Shown here piece after piece: positions 16,486 through 24,632 of a stretch of 64,000 bases of DNA (position 1 is its first letter; the number at the start of each line of letters is the position of its first letter). The position numbers and the translations under genes are program-made. Location: the NCBI RefSeq assembly GCF_014205135.1, contig NZ_JACHMY010000001.1, positions 5,022,001 to 5,086,000 on the forward strand, written 5' to 3'. This DNA comes from Kribbella italica. Lineage in GTDB: Bacteria > Actinomycetota > Actinomycetes > Propionibacteriales > Kribbellaceae. Under the pieces are notes generated by a model. It searched no databases. It was given only the letters and a program-made list of their open reading frames with translations, and was not told the DNA's origin.

Positions 16486-17478
16486 TCAGCGGGCCCACTC
16501 CGGCATGTGCTTGGCCAGGTAACGGCTCCCGTACGAGCCGTGCGGCAGGATCTCCCGGATCCGGTCCAGGTCGGCCGCCGTCAGCTCCACCGTGGCCGCG
16601 CCGGCGTTCTCCTCGACGCGGTGCACCTTGCGCGTCCCCGGGATCGGCACGATGTCGTCGCCCTGCGCCAGCAGCCACGCCAGCGCCAGCTGTGTCACCG
16701 TGGCCCCCTTGCTCTCCGCGAACACCTTCAGCTCCTGCACCGCCGCGACGTTCGCCTCGTAGTTCTTGCCCTGCCAGCGATCGTCGAAGCTCCGCATGTC
16801 CGACTCCGGGTACTCGTTGCCCGGCCGCACGTCCCCGGTCAGGAACCCGCGCCCCAACGGCGAGTACGGCACGAACCCGATCCCCAGCTCCCGTACGACG
16901 GGCAGCACCGTGTCCTCGACCTCGCGCTCGAACAGCGAGTACTCCGTCTGCAGCACCGACACCGGCTGCACCGCGTGCGCCCGCCGGATCGTCTCCGGCC
17001 CGGCCTCGCTCAGCCCGAAGTACCGGACCTTGCCGGCCTGGATCAGCTCGCCGACCACCCCGGCGACCTCCTCGATCGGCACGGCCGGGTCGGGCCGGTG
17101 CTGGTAGAAGACGTCCAGGTGGTCGGTGCCCAGGTAGCGAAGGCTGTTCTCCGCGACCTGCCGGATGTTCTCGGGCCGGCTGTTCAGCACCTGGCCGTCG
17201 AGCTGGTTCTTCGTCATGTCGAAGCCGAACTTGGTGGCCAGCACCACCTCGTCCCGGAAGCCCTTCACCCCCTGCCCGAGCAGCTGCTCGTTGCTGCCGG
17301 TCCCGCCGCCGTACAGCTCGGCGGTGTCGAAGAAGGTGATCCCGAGCTCGTGGGCCCGCCGGATCGTGGCCAGACCGCCCTCGGGGTCGGCGTCGCCGTA
17401 CGCCATCGTCATGCCCATCGTGCCGAGACCCAGTGCCGAGACGGTCAGGCCCTGCCGGCCGAGTGTGCGCTGCTGCAT
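16486..17478 (-). CDS. Aldo/keto reductase
   Basis: A 330-residue NADPH-dependent oxidoreductase with the AKR catalytic tetrad: Asp and Tyr in FFDTAELYG, Lys in LATKFG, and His in VFYQHRPD. C-terminal cofactor segments VPIPGTRKVHRVEEN are present. The layout matches the AKR13/YajO-type group that reduces aldehydes and quinones. ATG 17478 follows AGGAG. It is divergent from a TetR gene; an operator copy lies 20 bases upstream of the start, so repression by that TetR protein is likely. The physiological substrate is unknown. Confidence 0.92.
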   Translation of the reverse strand: MQQRTLGRQGLTVSALGLGTMGMTMAYGDADPEGGLATIRRAHELGITFFDTAELYGGGTGSNEQLLGQGVKGFRDEVVLATKFGFDMTKNQLDGQVLNSRPENIRQVAENSLRYLGTDHLDVFYQHRPDPAVPIEEVAGVVGELIQAGKVRYFGLSEAGPETIRRAHAVQPVSVLQTEYSLFEREVEDTVLPVVRELGIGFVPYSPLGRGFLTGDVRPGNEYPESDMRSFDDRWQGKNYEANVAAVQELKVFAESKGATVTQLALAWLLAQGDDIVPIPGTRKVHRVEENAGAATVELTAADLDRIREILPHGSYGSRYLAKHMPEWAR

Positions 17479-17498
17479 GTCACTGCTCCTCGCTCAGA

Positions 17499-17514
17499 AA
17501 CAAACCAGTTGGTT
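17499..17514. promoter_or_regulatory. TetR-type operator, copy 1 (AKR side)
   Basis: AACAAACCAGTTGGTT is a 7-2-7 imperfect palindrome sharing the AACnAACCAGTTnGTT pattern with copy 2. It begins 20 bases upstream of the aldo/keto reductase ATG. Confidence 0.7.
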
Positions 17515-17546
17515 CACCACCGTAGAACGGCACTCCCCGAAAAGCA

Positions 17547-17562
17547 AACGAACCAGTTTGTT
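17547..17562. promoter_or_regulatory. TetR-type operator, copy 2 (TetR side)
   Basis: AACGAACCAGTTTGTT, a 7-2-7 palindrome with one mismatch and near-identical to copy 1, ends 18 bases upstream of the TetR ATG. The paired, near-symmetrical placement suggests one repressor controls both divergent genes. Confidence 0.7.
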
Positions 17563-17580
17563 TTTGCTAGACTCGACCGC

Positions 17581-18150
17581 ATGGGAGACGGACAGGCCAC
17601 CAGACGGCGCATTCTCGAGGCCGCCGCCGCGGAGTTCGCCGAGCACGGCATCGCCGGCGCGCGCGTCGACCGGATCGCGGCGAACGCCAAGGCGAACAAG
17701 GCGCAGCTCTACGCCTACTACGGCAACAAGGACGCCCTGTTCGACGCCGTGCTGGCCGAACACGTCGGGTCGAATCTCGACCAGATCCCGCTGACCGCAG
17801 AGGACCTGCCGGGGTACGCCGTCCGCCTGTACGACGCCTATGTCGAACATCCTGAACTGGTCCGGCTCGCCACCTGGTCACGGCTCGAGCGGTCGCCGAC
17901 CGGCGACCTGTTCGCCGCTTGGGAGGGCCACGACAAGGGCAAGCTGGCGGCGATCGAGGCGGCCCAGCGAGACGGCCAGGTCGTCGACGACCTGGCCCCG
18001 CTCGACATCCACTCACTGCTCATCTCGCTCTCCCACACCTGGGCCGCCGCGAGCCTCACCCACGCCGCAGCCCCGGAGGATCCTGACAAGACTCATGAGC
18101 GCCGCCGGGCGGCCCTGGCGACAACAGTCCGGAGGGCGCTGACTCCCTAG
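17581..18150 (+). CDS. TetR-family transcriptional repressor
   Basis: A 189-residue TetR protein. The N-terminal helix-turn-helix is clear: TRRRILEAAAAEFAEHGIAG, then RVDRIAANAKANKAQLYAYY with GNKDALF. The C-terminal helices form a ligand-binding domain of unknown specificity. ATG 17581 starts right after the operator region. The divergent aldo/keto reductase is the likely target, suggesting an aldehyde or quinone inducer. Autorepression is likely given the second operator copy. Confidence 0.9.
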   Translation: MGDGQATRRRILEAAAAEFAEHGIAGARVDRIAANAKANKAQLYAYYGNKDALFDAVLAEHVGSNLDQIPLTAEDLPGYAVRLYDAYVEHPELVRLATWSRLERSPTGDLFAAWEGHDKGKLAAIEAAQRDGQVVDDLAPLDIHSLLISLSHTWAAASLTHAAAPEDPDKTHERRRAALATTVRRALTP

Positions 18151-18178
18151 GGTCGATCCAGGGTTGTACCTGGTGCCG

Positions 18179-18188
18179 CTACATGTAG
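18179..18188. promoter_or_regulatory. Candidate operator CTACATGTAG upstream of the multicopper oxidase operon
   Basis: A perfect 10-bp palindrome 21 bases upstream of the first gene, followed by ACTACTACTGT. It contains TACA-TGTA, the core of BlaI/CopY-type operators. Copper-linked control would suit the operon but no such regulator is adjacent, so this is tentative. Confidence 0.35.
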
Positions 18189-18209
18189 ACAGACTACTAC
18201 TGTGGCGGC

Positions 18210-18557
18210 ATGAAGCTTCTCCGCGTCGTCGCCGTGCTGCACGCGGCCGCTGTCTGCGCGCAGCCGCTGCTCGCCGGCCTCTACCTGAACGGCGAAGGCA
18301 GCGCGATCCCGATCCACGAGTCGGTGGGCCTCACCGCTACCGCGCTTTGCCTGGCCCAGCTGGTCCTGACGTCGCTCGTCACTCGACTGCTCTGGCCGTC
18401 GCTGCTGACCGGCGCGGTGCTCGCCGGTGAGGCGCTGATGATCCACGCGGGCTACGGCCGCGAACTGGCGGTCCACATCCCGCTGGGCATGGCCGTAGTC
18501 GCCGGTAGCGTTTCGCTCGCTGTCTGGACAGTCCGGCAAACGGCGGCGGCAGCGTGA
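18210..18557 (+). CDS. Small four-helix membrane protein (first paralogue)
   Basis: A 115-residue integral membrane protein with about four hydrophobic helices. Conserved positions shared with the next gene are the segment HAAAVCAQPLLAGLYLNGEG, an acidic/His loop (AIPIHESVG) and VHIPLGMAVV. The His residues and position before a multicopper oxidase raise the possibility of a quinone or metal role, but that is speculation. The next gene starts by a GTGA overlap at 18554, so the genes are translationally coupled. Confidence 0.75.
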   Translation: MKLLRVVAVLHAAAVCAQPLLAGLYLNGEGSAIPIHESVGLTATALCLAQLVLTSLVTRLLWPSLLTGAVLAGEALMIHAGYGRELAVHIPLGMAVVAGSVSLAVWTVRQTAAAA

Positions 18558-18994
18558 AGCGCGGAGCCCGAGCGGCCGGGCAGCCTGACGCCGGTACACC
18601 GGCGACCTCAACGCGGCGACCTCGGGTGACCCTGTGGATGCTGCGGATCGTCCTGCTGCTGCACGCCGGGCTGGTGATCGCTCAGCCGGTACTGGCCGGG
18701 TATTTCCTGTCCGGCGAGGCCGACGCGATCGACCTCCACGGACCGATCGGGTCGACGCTGTGGGTGGTCGCGATGCTCCAGTTCGTCGTCGCGGTCCTCT
18801 ACTGGCGGCCAGGCCACGGCCGGCTCTGGCCGGCGCTCGTCACGATCCTGCTGTTCCTCGCCGAGATGGCCCAGATGGTCTTCGGCTACCTGCAGAACTT
18901 CGTCGTCCACGTGCCACTCGGTACGGCGATCGTCGTCACCGTCGCGGCGATGACGGTCTGGTCCTTCCGCCACCGCCCGGAGGTAGTCCGATGA
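18554..18994 (+). CDS. Small four-helix membrane protein (second paralogue)
   Basis: A 146-residue paralogue of the preceding gene with an extra basic N-terminus. It keeps LHAGLVIAQPVLAGYFLSGE, the loop AIDLHGPIG and VVHVPLGTAIVV, plus four hydrophobic helices. The GTG start overlaps the previous stop (GTGA) and its own stop overlaps the multicopper oxidase start (ATGA), so the three genes are one translational unit. A tandem duplication is the simplest origin. Function not recognised. Confidence 0.75.
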   Translation: MKRGARAAGQPDAGTPATSTRRPRVTLWMLRIVLLLHAGLVIAQPVLAGYFLSGEADAIDLHGPIGSTLWVVAMLQFVVAVLYWRPGHGRLWPALVTILLFLAEMAQMVFGYLQNFVVHVPLGTAIVVTVAAMTVWSFRHRPEVVR

Positions 18995-20505
18995 AACTGT
19001 CCCGCCGCGGGTTCCTGGGAGTCGCCGGTGCCGCCACCCTGGCCGGCTGCGGCCTCGACCCGTCCCCCGGCCAGACCGCCGAACTGCTCACCAGCGCCGT
19101 ACCGCTGCCGGCCGCGTTCAAGGTGCCACTGCCGATCCCACCGGTGAAGCGGCCGGTCCGCAGCGACGCCCAGGCCGACTACTACCGCGTCGTACAGCGC
19201 AAGGCGTCGCTGGAGATCCTGCCGGGGCTGCGGACCGAAGTACTCGGGTACGACGGGCTGCTGCCCGGGCCGACGTTCGACGTACGGAGTGGACGGACCA
19301 GCGTGGTCGAGCAGGTCAACCAGCTCGACGTACCGACCGTCGTCCACCTGCACGGTGGGCACACCCCGGCCAGCAGCGACGGCTGGCCGCTGGACCTGCT
19401 GATGCCCAACGGTGAACACCACGACCACGCCGGGCACCACGGGATGACAGGCGGCGACGTCAAGACCGGCAGCCGGAGCTACACGTTCCCGAACACCCAG
19501 CGGGCCGCCACACTCTGGTACCACGACCACCGGATGGACTACACCGCTCCGCAGGTCTACCGCGGGCTGTTCGGCCTGCACCTGATCCGCGACGCCGAGG
19601 AGGACGCACTTCCTTTGCCTGCAGGCGATCGGGAGGTCCCGCTGGTGCTGGCGGACCGGTCGTTCAACGAGGACGGGTCGTTCCGCTACCCGGCACTGAA
19701 GGAGGGGCCGGGTGTGGAGTCGCGGTACATGGAGGGGGTGATCGGCGACGTGCAGCTGGTCAACGGCGCGCCCTGGCCGGTGCTGGAGGTCGACGCCGCC
19801 CGCTACCGTTTCCGCATCCTCAACGCGGCCAACGCGCGCCGGTACGAGCTGGCACTCGACGGGCCGGGGCGGTTCGTCCAGATCGGTAGCGACGGCGGCC
19901 TGCTCGACTCGCCGATGACGCACGAGACCCTGGTGATCGCGCCCGCCGAACGGTTCGACGTAGTCGTCGATTTCTCCCAGTACGCCGTGGGCACCGCGGT
20001 CACGCTGAAGAACAAACTCGGCACAGGTCGAGCGGCCGAGGTGATGCGGTTCGTCGTTGCCCACAAGGCGGTTGACGACAGCAACGTCCCGGCCAAGCTC
20101 TCGTCGTACGCGCCAATCCCCGAGCCGGGAGGTCTGGTACGCCGGAAATGGCGCTTCCGCCGCGGCTCGGCCGGCGAGCACCGGGGATGGACGATCAACG
20201 GCAAACCCTTCGACCCCGAGGTCATGCAGGCGACGGTGAAGCTCGACCAGTACGAGCTGTGGTCGTTCGTCACCGACGTGCACCACCCCGTCCACGTCCA
20301 CCTCGCGCCCTTCCAGGTCGTCCGCCGCGGCGGCGGCCCACCCGGTCCGTACGACGCCGGCTGGAAGGACACCGTCGACGTCCGCCCCGCCGAGGTCGTC
20401 GACGTCTTGGTCAGATTCACCGCCCACCAGGGCAAGTACCTGATCCATTGCCACAACCTCGAGCACGAGGACATGGCGATGATGGCCGCCTTCTCGACGG
20501 TGTAA
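18991..20505 (+). CDS. Secreted multicopper oxidase (CotA/SufI-type, Tat lipoprotein)
   Basis: A 504-residue multicopper oxidase that oxidises phenolics, metals or similar donors and reduces oxygen to water. The N-terminus has a Tat-like double Arg (SRRGFLGVAGA) ending in a lipobox (LAGC), so it is probably exported folded and lipid-anchored. All copper-site motifs are present: HLHGGH, WYHDHRM, HPVHVHLAPF and HCHNLEHEDMAMM, the last carrying the type-1 Cys, His and Met. An embedded HHDHAGHHG stretch (about residue 148) could bind metal. ATG 18991 overlaps the previous stop. It ends the three-gene operon. Confidence 0.93.
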   Translation: MKLSRRGFLGVAGAATLAGCGLDPSPGQTAELLTSAVPLPAAFKVPLPIPPVKRPVRSDAQADYYRVVQRKASLEILPGLRTEVLGYDGLLPGPTFDVRSGRTSVVEQVNQLDVPTVVHLHGGHTPASSDGWPLDLLMPNGEHHDHAGHHGMTGGDVKTGSRSYTFPNTQRAATLWYHDHRMDYTAPQVYRGLFGLHLIRDAEEDALPLPAGDREVPLVLADRSFNEDGSFRYPALKEGPGVESRYMEGVIGDVQLVNGAPWPVLEVDAARYRFRILNAANARRYELALDGPGRFVQIGSDGGLLDSPMTHETLVIAPAERFDVVVDFSQYAVGTAVTLKNKLGTGRAAEVMRFVVAHKAVDDSNVPAKLSSYAPIPEPGGLVRRKWRFRRGSAGEHRGWTINGKPFDPEVMQATVKLDQYELWSFVTDVHHPVHVHLAPFQVVRRGGGPPGPYDAGWKDTVDVRPAEVVDVLVRFTAHQGKYLIHCHNLEHEDMAMMAAFSTV

Positions 20506-20536
20506 GCCCTTGACTCCTCGGAGACGCCGGTTCTAT

Positions 20537-20575
20537 ATTCAACACATCAGTTGATCAAGGAATTGGTTGATAAAG
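20537..20575. promoter_or_regulatory. Candidate ArsR operator
   Basis: Three half-sites of TTGAT/ATCAA type: TTCAAC-acatca-GTTGAT, the palindrome TTGATCAA (20551-20558), and GTTGATAA just before the start. The arrangement directly ahead of an ArsR gene suggests autoregulation. By-eye inference. Confidence 0.45.
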
Positions 20576-20914
20576 ATGGAGTACGACGAAGCAGCACTCG
20601 ACCGGGCCTTCCTGGCCCTGGCCGACCCGGTCCGGCGGGCGCTGATCGCCCGGCTGTCGCGCGGTCCGGCGACGGTGAACGAGCTCGCCGAGCCGTTCCC
20701 GATCACGCTCCAGGCGGTCTCCCGGCACATCTCCGTGCTCGAGGCCGCCGGGCTGATCACCCGGACCCGCGACGGGCAGCGCCGGCCGTGCCACCTCGCC
20801 CCGAGCGCCCTCGAGCAGCTGACCGGCTGGATCGACCAGTACCGCCTGACCACCGAGCGCCGGTTCCGCCGGATCGACGCCGTCCTCGAAACCGTGAAGG
20901 AGCAGGACCAGTGA
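20576..20914 (+). CDS. ArsR-family transcriptional regulator
   Basis: A 112-residue winged-helix protein of the SRPBCC-linked ArsR type. Conserved segments are LDRAFLALADPVRRALIARL and ITLQAVSRHISVLEAAGLI, then the wing (RTRDGQRRPCHLAP). No metal-binding Cys pair is seen. A TTG at 20567 sits 5 bases from AAGGA and is a possible alternative start; ATG 20576 is nine bases downstream. The stop overlaps the SRPBCC gene's GTG start. In this common pair the ArsR protein is thought to regulate the downstream genes in response to an unknown small molecule. Confidence 0.88.
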   Translation: MEYDEAALDRAFLALADPVRRALIARLSRGPATVNELAEPFPITLQAVSRHISVLEAAGLITRTRDGQRRPCHLAPSALEQLTGWIDQYRLTTERRFRRIDAVLETVKEQDQ

Positions 20915-21390
20915 GCGACACGATCATCAACGCCCCCGCGAACACCCCGTTCATCGAGGTGCTCCGCGACTTCGACGCCACTCCCGCGCAGCTGTTCAAG
21001 GTCTCCACCGACCCGGACCTGATCGCGCAGTGGCTCGGCCCGAACAACCTGGAGATGGAGGTCGTCGAGTACGACGTCCGCCCGGGCGGCCGCTACCGCT
21101 ACATCCACCGCGACCCCTCCGGCGCCGAGTTCGCCTTCCGCGGCGTGTTCCACGCGATCGAGCCGGGCGCGATGGTGATCCAGACCTTCGAGTACGAAGG
21201 GTTCCCGGGCGAGGTCAGCCTGGAGAAGGCGACGTACACCGCGACCGCGAACGGCGTCCAGCTGCGGACCTGGTCGGTGTTCCCGTCGATCGAGGCCCGC
21301 GACGGCATGGTGGCCAGCGGGATGGAGCGCGGCCTCACCGAAGGACTCGACAAGCTGGCCGCGCTGGTCGCCAAGGAGACCGGCCGATGA
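20911..21390 (+). CDS. SRPBCC (AHSA1-like) domain protein
   Basis: A 159-residue helix-grip protein: FIEVLRDFDATPAQLFKV, WLGPNNLEMEV, DVRPGGRYRYI and GMERGLTEGLDKLAALV are typical AHSA1-family segments. Such proteins bind hydrophobic ligands in a deep cavity. The GTG start overlaps the ArsR stop (20911-20914) and the stop overlaps the next gene's ATG (21387-21390), so it is firmly in the operon. Ligand unknown. Confidence 0.9.
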   Translation: MSDTIINAPANTPFIEVLRDFDATPAQLFKVSTDPDLIAQWLGPNNLEMEVVEYDVRPGGRYRYIHRDPSGAEFAFRGVFHAIEPGAMVIQTFEYEGFPGEVSLEKATYTATANGVQLRTWSVFPSIEARDGMVASGMERGLTEGLDKLAALVAKETGR

Positions 21391-21992
21391 GCCCGGTCGT
21401 CGTCGACATCTCCGTCTCCCTGGACGGCTACGTCACCGGGCCGAACGCCGGTCCCGGCAACGGCCTCGGCGACGCGGGCGAGGCGCTGCACACCTGGGTC
21501 TTCGACGGCACCGACGACGACCGGGAGGTGCTCGACCGCAGCTTCGCCGAAACCGGCCCGGTGGTGCAGGGGCGCCGGCTGTTCGACGTGATCGACGCCC
21601 CCGACGGCTGGAGCGCGGAGATGGGGTACGGCGCCAAGCCGACCGGCGAGGTGAACCCGCCGATCTTCGTCGTCACCCATCAGGCGCCGGACACGACCCG
21701 GCTCGGCGACCGCTTCACGTTCGTCACGGACCTCGCCGACGCGATCGGCCGGGCCCGCGAGGCGGCCGGCGCCAAGGACGTGGTGGTGATGGGCGGTGGC
21801 GAGATCTGCCACGCGGTCCTCGCCGCCGGCCTGGCCGACGTACTGCGGCTGCACGTGGCGCCCGTCGTACTGGGTGGTGGGACCCGGCTCTACCCGGTCG
21901 GCGCCGCACCGCGGATCGACCTGGAGCTGGTCTCAGCCATCTCCACCCCGCACGCCCAGCACCTCACGTACGCCGTACGAAAGGAAGCGTGA
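21387..21992 (+). CDS. RibD C-terminal/dihydrofolate reductase-like protein (first of two)
   Basis: A 201-residue protein of the RibD-C/DHFR-like fold. It starts VVVDISVSLDGYVTGPNAG, has VVQGRRLFD and the nucleotide-binding segment VVVMGGGEICHAVLAAGLAD, and ends with a terminal strand (LRLHVAPVVLGGGTRL). These stand-alone reductase-like proteins are common in actinobacteria and mostly uncharacterised; NADPH binding is likely. It overlaps genes on both sides within the ArsR operon. Not a true FolA, which is encoded at 24165. Confidence 0.88.
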   Translation: MSPVVVDISVSLDGYVTGPNAGPGNGLGDAGEALHTWVFDGTDDDREVLDRSFAETGPVVQGRRLFDVIDAPDGWSAEMGYGAKPTGEVNPPIFVVTHQAPDTTRLGDRFTFVTDLADAIGRAREAAGAKDVVVMGGGEICHAVLAAGLADVLRLHVAPVVLGGGTRLYPVGAAPRIDLELVSAISTPHAQHLTYAVRKEA

Positions 21993-22582
21993 TGGGCAAC
22001 GTCATCGCCGCGGCAGCGGTCTCGCTGGACGGCTTCGTCGCCGACACCGGGGACGCGGTCGGGCCGCTGTTCGACTGGTACAACAACGGCCCGGTCGAGG
22101 TCTACGGGACCGACCAGGGCCGCCCGTTCAAGGTCAGCCGGGCCAGCGCCGACTACATGAACGCGACCTGGCCGAAGATCGGCGCCTGCGTGATCGGGCG
22201 GCACCTGTTCGACCTCACCAACGGCTGGCACGGCGTGCCGGCCGTCGGCGAGCACGTCTTCGTCGTCACCCACACGCCGCCGACCGGCTGGCCGTTCCCG
22301 GACGCGCCGTTCACGTTCGTCTCCGGCATCGAGGAAGCGATCACACAGGCCCGCGCTTTCGCCGGTGACCGTGACGTCTCGGTCACCGGCGGCAACCTGA
22401 CCGGCCAGGCCCTGACGGCCGGCCTGGTCGACGAGATCGCCTACAACGTGGTCCCGGTCGTCTTCGGCACCGGCGTCCGCTTCTTCGGCGACTACGCCGG
22501 TGGGCAGGTCCTGCTCGACGACCCGACGGTCGTCCAGGGCGACCGGGTGACGCACCTGCACTACCGGGTCAAGGCTGGGTGA
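21992..22582 (+). CDS. RibD C-terminal/dihydrofolate reductase-like protein (second of two)
   Basis: A 196-residue paralogue of the preceding gene: VIAAAAVSLDGFVADTGDAV, CVIGRHLFDLTNGWHG, DVSVTGGNLTGQALTAGLVD and VVPVVFGTGVRFF. ATG 21992 overlaps the upstream TGA and lies 7 bases after AAAGGA, which favours it over GTG 21989. It is the last gene of the ArsR/SRPBCC operon. Its end overlaps the convergent PTH2 gene by 22 bases. Substrate unknown. Confidence 0.88.
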   Translation: MGNVIAAAAVSLDGFVADTGDAVGPLFDWYNNGPVEVYGTDQGRPFKVSRASADYMNATWPKIGACVIGRHLFDLTNGWHGVPAVGEHVFVVTHTPPTGWPFPDAPFTFVSGIEEAITQARAFAGDRDVSVTGGNLTGQALTAGLVDEIAYNVVPVVFGTGVRFFGDYAGGQVLLDDPTVVQGDRVTHLHYRVKAG

Positions 22583-23286
22583 TCCGCGACGACGGTCCGG
22601 CTGCCCGGCTCGACCTCGGTGAAACCGGCGTCCTGTACGACGGGCAGCCCGCTGCGCAGTAGCTGCTTCCACTCGGCGGCTGAGGCGGTCCGGACCGCCA
22701 GGTGGAAGTCGTCGGCGGCCCAGTCCTTGCGAGCGGCCTCGGAGAGGCGCCACCAGGTGAGGTGTGCGGCGTGGCCCACCTGGGCCATGGTTTTGCCGGT
22801 GGACATCTCCAGACCCGGGTTGACCCAGAGGACGGGGATGCCTGGCGCAACAGGTGGTAGCTCGCCGTCCTCCAGGTCGGTGCCGGTGACCTGCAGCTTC
22901 GCCAGGTCCTTCGGTACCTCGTCGAGCGGGACGGGCGGGAAGACCCGGACCTCAGCCGGAGGCGGTCCGGCCGGAGCTTCCTCGTCGAGGGCTTCCCCGA
23001 CGGGAGTTTCCTCGGCAGGAGCGGGCAAGGCCGAGCTGACCGTGATCCCCGGGAGGGCCTCCGCCCGGCGCCACTCGATGCCCCGGGCCCGGCGGACGAC
23101 CTTACGAATGCGGGCGTCCTGCCAGGCGTGCATCGCCTCGGCCCACTCGCCCTCGCCGGTCGAGCGCTCGTCGGCCAGGATCGCCAGTACGGCGCGCGCC
23201 GCCGTCTCCAGCGCGTCGGTCTGCGCCGGGCGGTCGGACTTCTCCACGTGCAGCACCAGCGTCAGCACGTACTCCACATCACTCAC
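22561..23286 (-). CDS. PTH2-domain protein (peptidyl-tRNA hydrolase type II family)
   Basis: A 241-residue protein. The C-terminal part carries the PTH2 signature WVNPGLEMSTGKTMAQVGHA followed by AHLTWWRLSEAARKDWAADDFHLAVRT. The N-terminal part begins YVLTLVLHVEKSDRP, and a Pro/Glu-rich linker separates the halves. PTH2 enzymes release peptides from peptidyl-tRNA; the actinobacterial proteins are less studied and may have another role. GTG 23286 is used because the sequence before it, between here and thyA, lacks coding character. It overlaps the convergent reductase-like gene by 22 bases. Confidence 0.82.
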   Translation of the reverse strand: MSDVEYVLTLVLHVEKSDRPAQTDALETAARAVLAILADERSTGEGEWAEAMHAWQDARIRKVVRRARGIEWRRAEALPGITVSSALPAPAEETPVGEALDEEAPAGPPPAEVRVFPPVPLDEVPKDLAKLQVTGTDLEDGELPPVAPGIPVLWVNPGLEMSTGKTMAQVGHAAHLTWWRLSEAARKDWAADDFHLAVRTASAAEWKQLLRSGLPVVQDAGFTEVEPGSRTVVADHPALTR

Positions 23287-23376
23287 GCGGGCGAGTCTGC
23301 CAGGCCCCGGCGGGCACCCGCGTCCAGCCCCGAGCGCCTCCGGCGGGGCCGCCGGAAGCGGTTGTAAGGTCGGATC

Positions 23377-24168
23377 ATGCGGCAGTACTTGGAGCTCCTC
23401 GACCACGTCCTCACTCACGGCGCCGAGAAGGGCGACCGCACCGGCACCGGAACGCTGAGCGTGTTCGGGCACCAGTCCCGCTACGACCTGTCCGCCGGGT
23501 TTCCCGCGGTGACCACCAAGAAGCTGCAGCTGAAGTCGGTCGTCGGTGAGCTGATCTGGTTCCTCAGCGGCAGCACCAACGTGCAGTGGCTGCGGGACAA
23601 CGGCATCTCGATCTGGGACGAGTGGGCCGGCGACGACGGCGACCTCGGGCCGGTCTACGGCTACCAGTGGCGCTCCTGGCCGACCCCGGACGGCCGGCAC
23701 GTCGACCAGATCAGCGGCGTCATCGAGGCGATCAAGAAGAACCCGGACTCCCGCCGCCACCTGGTCAGCGCCTGGAACGTCGCCGAACTGGACAACATGG
23801 CACTGCCGCCGTGCCACACGATGTTCCAGTTCTACGTGGCCGACGGCAAGTTGTCCTGCCAGCTGTACCAGCGCTCGGCCGACATCTTCCTCGGCGTCCC
23901 GTTCAACATCGCGTCGTACGCGCTGCTGACCCACATGGTCGCCCAGCAGACGGGCCTCGAGGTCGGTGACTTCGTGCACACACTCGGTGACGCGCACATC
24001 TACCTGAACCACCTCGACCAGGTGAAGCTCCAGCTCACCCGCGAGCCGGGCCCGCTGCCGACGCTGGAGCTGCGCCGGCGCGACTCGATCGACGCCTACG
24101 AGATCGGCGACGTCGCTCTGAAGGACTACCACCCGCAGTCCTGGATCAAGGCCCCCATCGCGGTATGA
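23377..24168 (+). CDS. thyA: Thymidylate synthase
   Basis: A 263-residue ThyA that methylates dUMP to dTMP with methylenetetrahydrofolate. Catalytic Cys is in ALPPCHTMFQ; folate and dUMP sites are in GDRTGTGT, SRRHLVSAWN, CQLYQRSADIFLGVPFNIAS and HIYLNH. Full family length. The stop overlaps the folA start (ATGA), giving the classic thyA-folA unit: ThyA produces dihydrofolate, which FolA recycles. Confidence 0.97.
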   Translation: MRQYLELLDHVLTHGAEKGDRTGTGTLSVFGHQSRYDLSAGFPAVTTKKLQLKSVVGELIWFLSGSTNVQWLRDNGISIWDEWAGDDGDLGPVYGYQWRSWPTPDGRHVDQISGVIEAIKKNPDSRRHLVSAWNVAELDNMALPPCHTMFQFYVADGKLSCQLYQRSADIFLGVPFNIASYALLTHMVAQQTGLEVGDFVHTLGDAHIYLNHLDQVKLQLTREPGPLPTLELRRRDSIDAYEIGDVALKDYHPQSWIKAPIAV

Positions 24169-24632
24169 GCGTCGTCCTGATCGCGGCCGTCGGCCGCAAC
24201 GGTGTGATCGGCCGTGACAACGACCTGCCCTGGCGGATCCGCGAGGACCTGCAGCACTTCAAGCAGCTCACCCTCGGCCACACGCTGCTGATGGGCCGCA
24301 AGACCTACGACTCCATCGGCCGCCCGCTGCCCGGCCGCCGTACGGTCGTCATCACCCGGCAGGCCGATTGGTCGGCCGAAGGCGTCGAGGTCGTCCATAC
24401 CCTTGACGATGCCCTGAAACTTGCCGATGGCAACGACATCTACGTGGCCGGCGGCGGCGAGATCTACCGCCTCGCCCTCCCGTCGGCCGACCGCCTGGAG
24501 CTCACCGAGGTCGACCAGTCCCCCGAGGGCGACGTCACGTTCCCCGCGATCGACCCCGGCGCCTGGACCGAGACCGCCCGCGACCCCCGCGACGGCTTCA
24601 CGTTCGTCAGCTACGCCCGCTCCTTGTCCTGA
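24165..24632 (+). CDS. folA: Dihydrofolate reductase
   Basis: A 155-residue FolA that reduces dihydrofolate with NADPH. Signature segments are LIAAVGRNGVIGRDNDLPWR (with the active-site acid in the following helix), LLMGRKTYDSIGRPLPGRR and IYVAGGGEIYRLALP. It is translationally coupled to thyA by a four-base overlap. No inhibitor-resistance change is obvious by eye. Confidence 0.96.
   Translation: MSVVLIAAVGRNGVIGRDNDLPWRIREDLQHFKQLTLGHTLLMGRKTYDSIGRPLPGRRTVVITRQADWSAEGVEVVHTLDDALKLADGNDIYVAGGGEIYRLALPSADRLELTEVDQSPEGDVTFPAIDPGAWTETARDPRDGFTFVSYARSLS

Noticed and set aside
21387..22582. Additional dihydrofolate reductases
   Set aside because: They have the RibD-C/DHFR-like fold but lack the FolA opening and active-site pattern seen at 24165.
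22561..24132. 523-codon minus-strand frame covering thyA
   Set aside because: Only its last 241 codons (the PTH2 protein) have coding character. The rest is the antisense of thyA, kept open by high GC.
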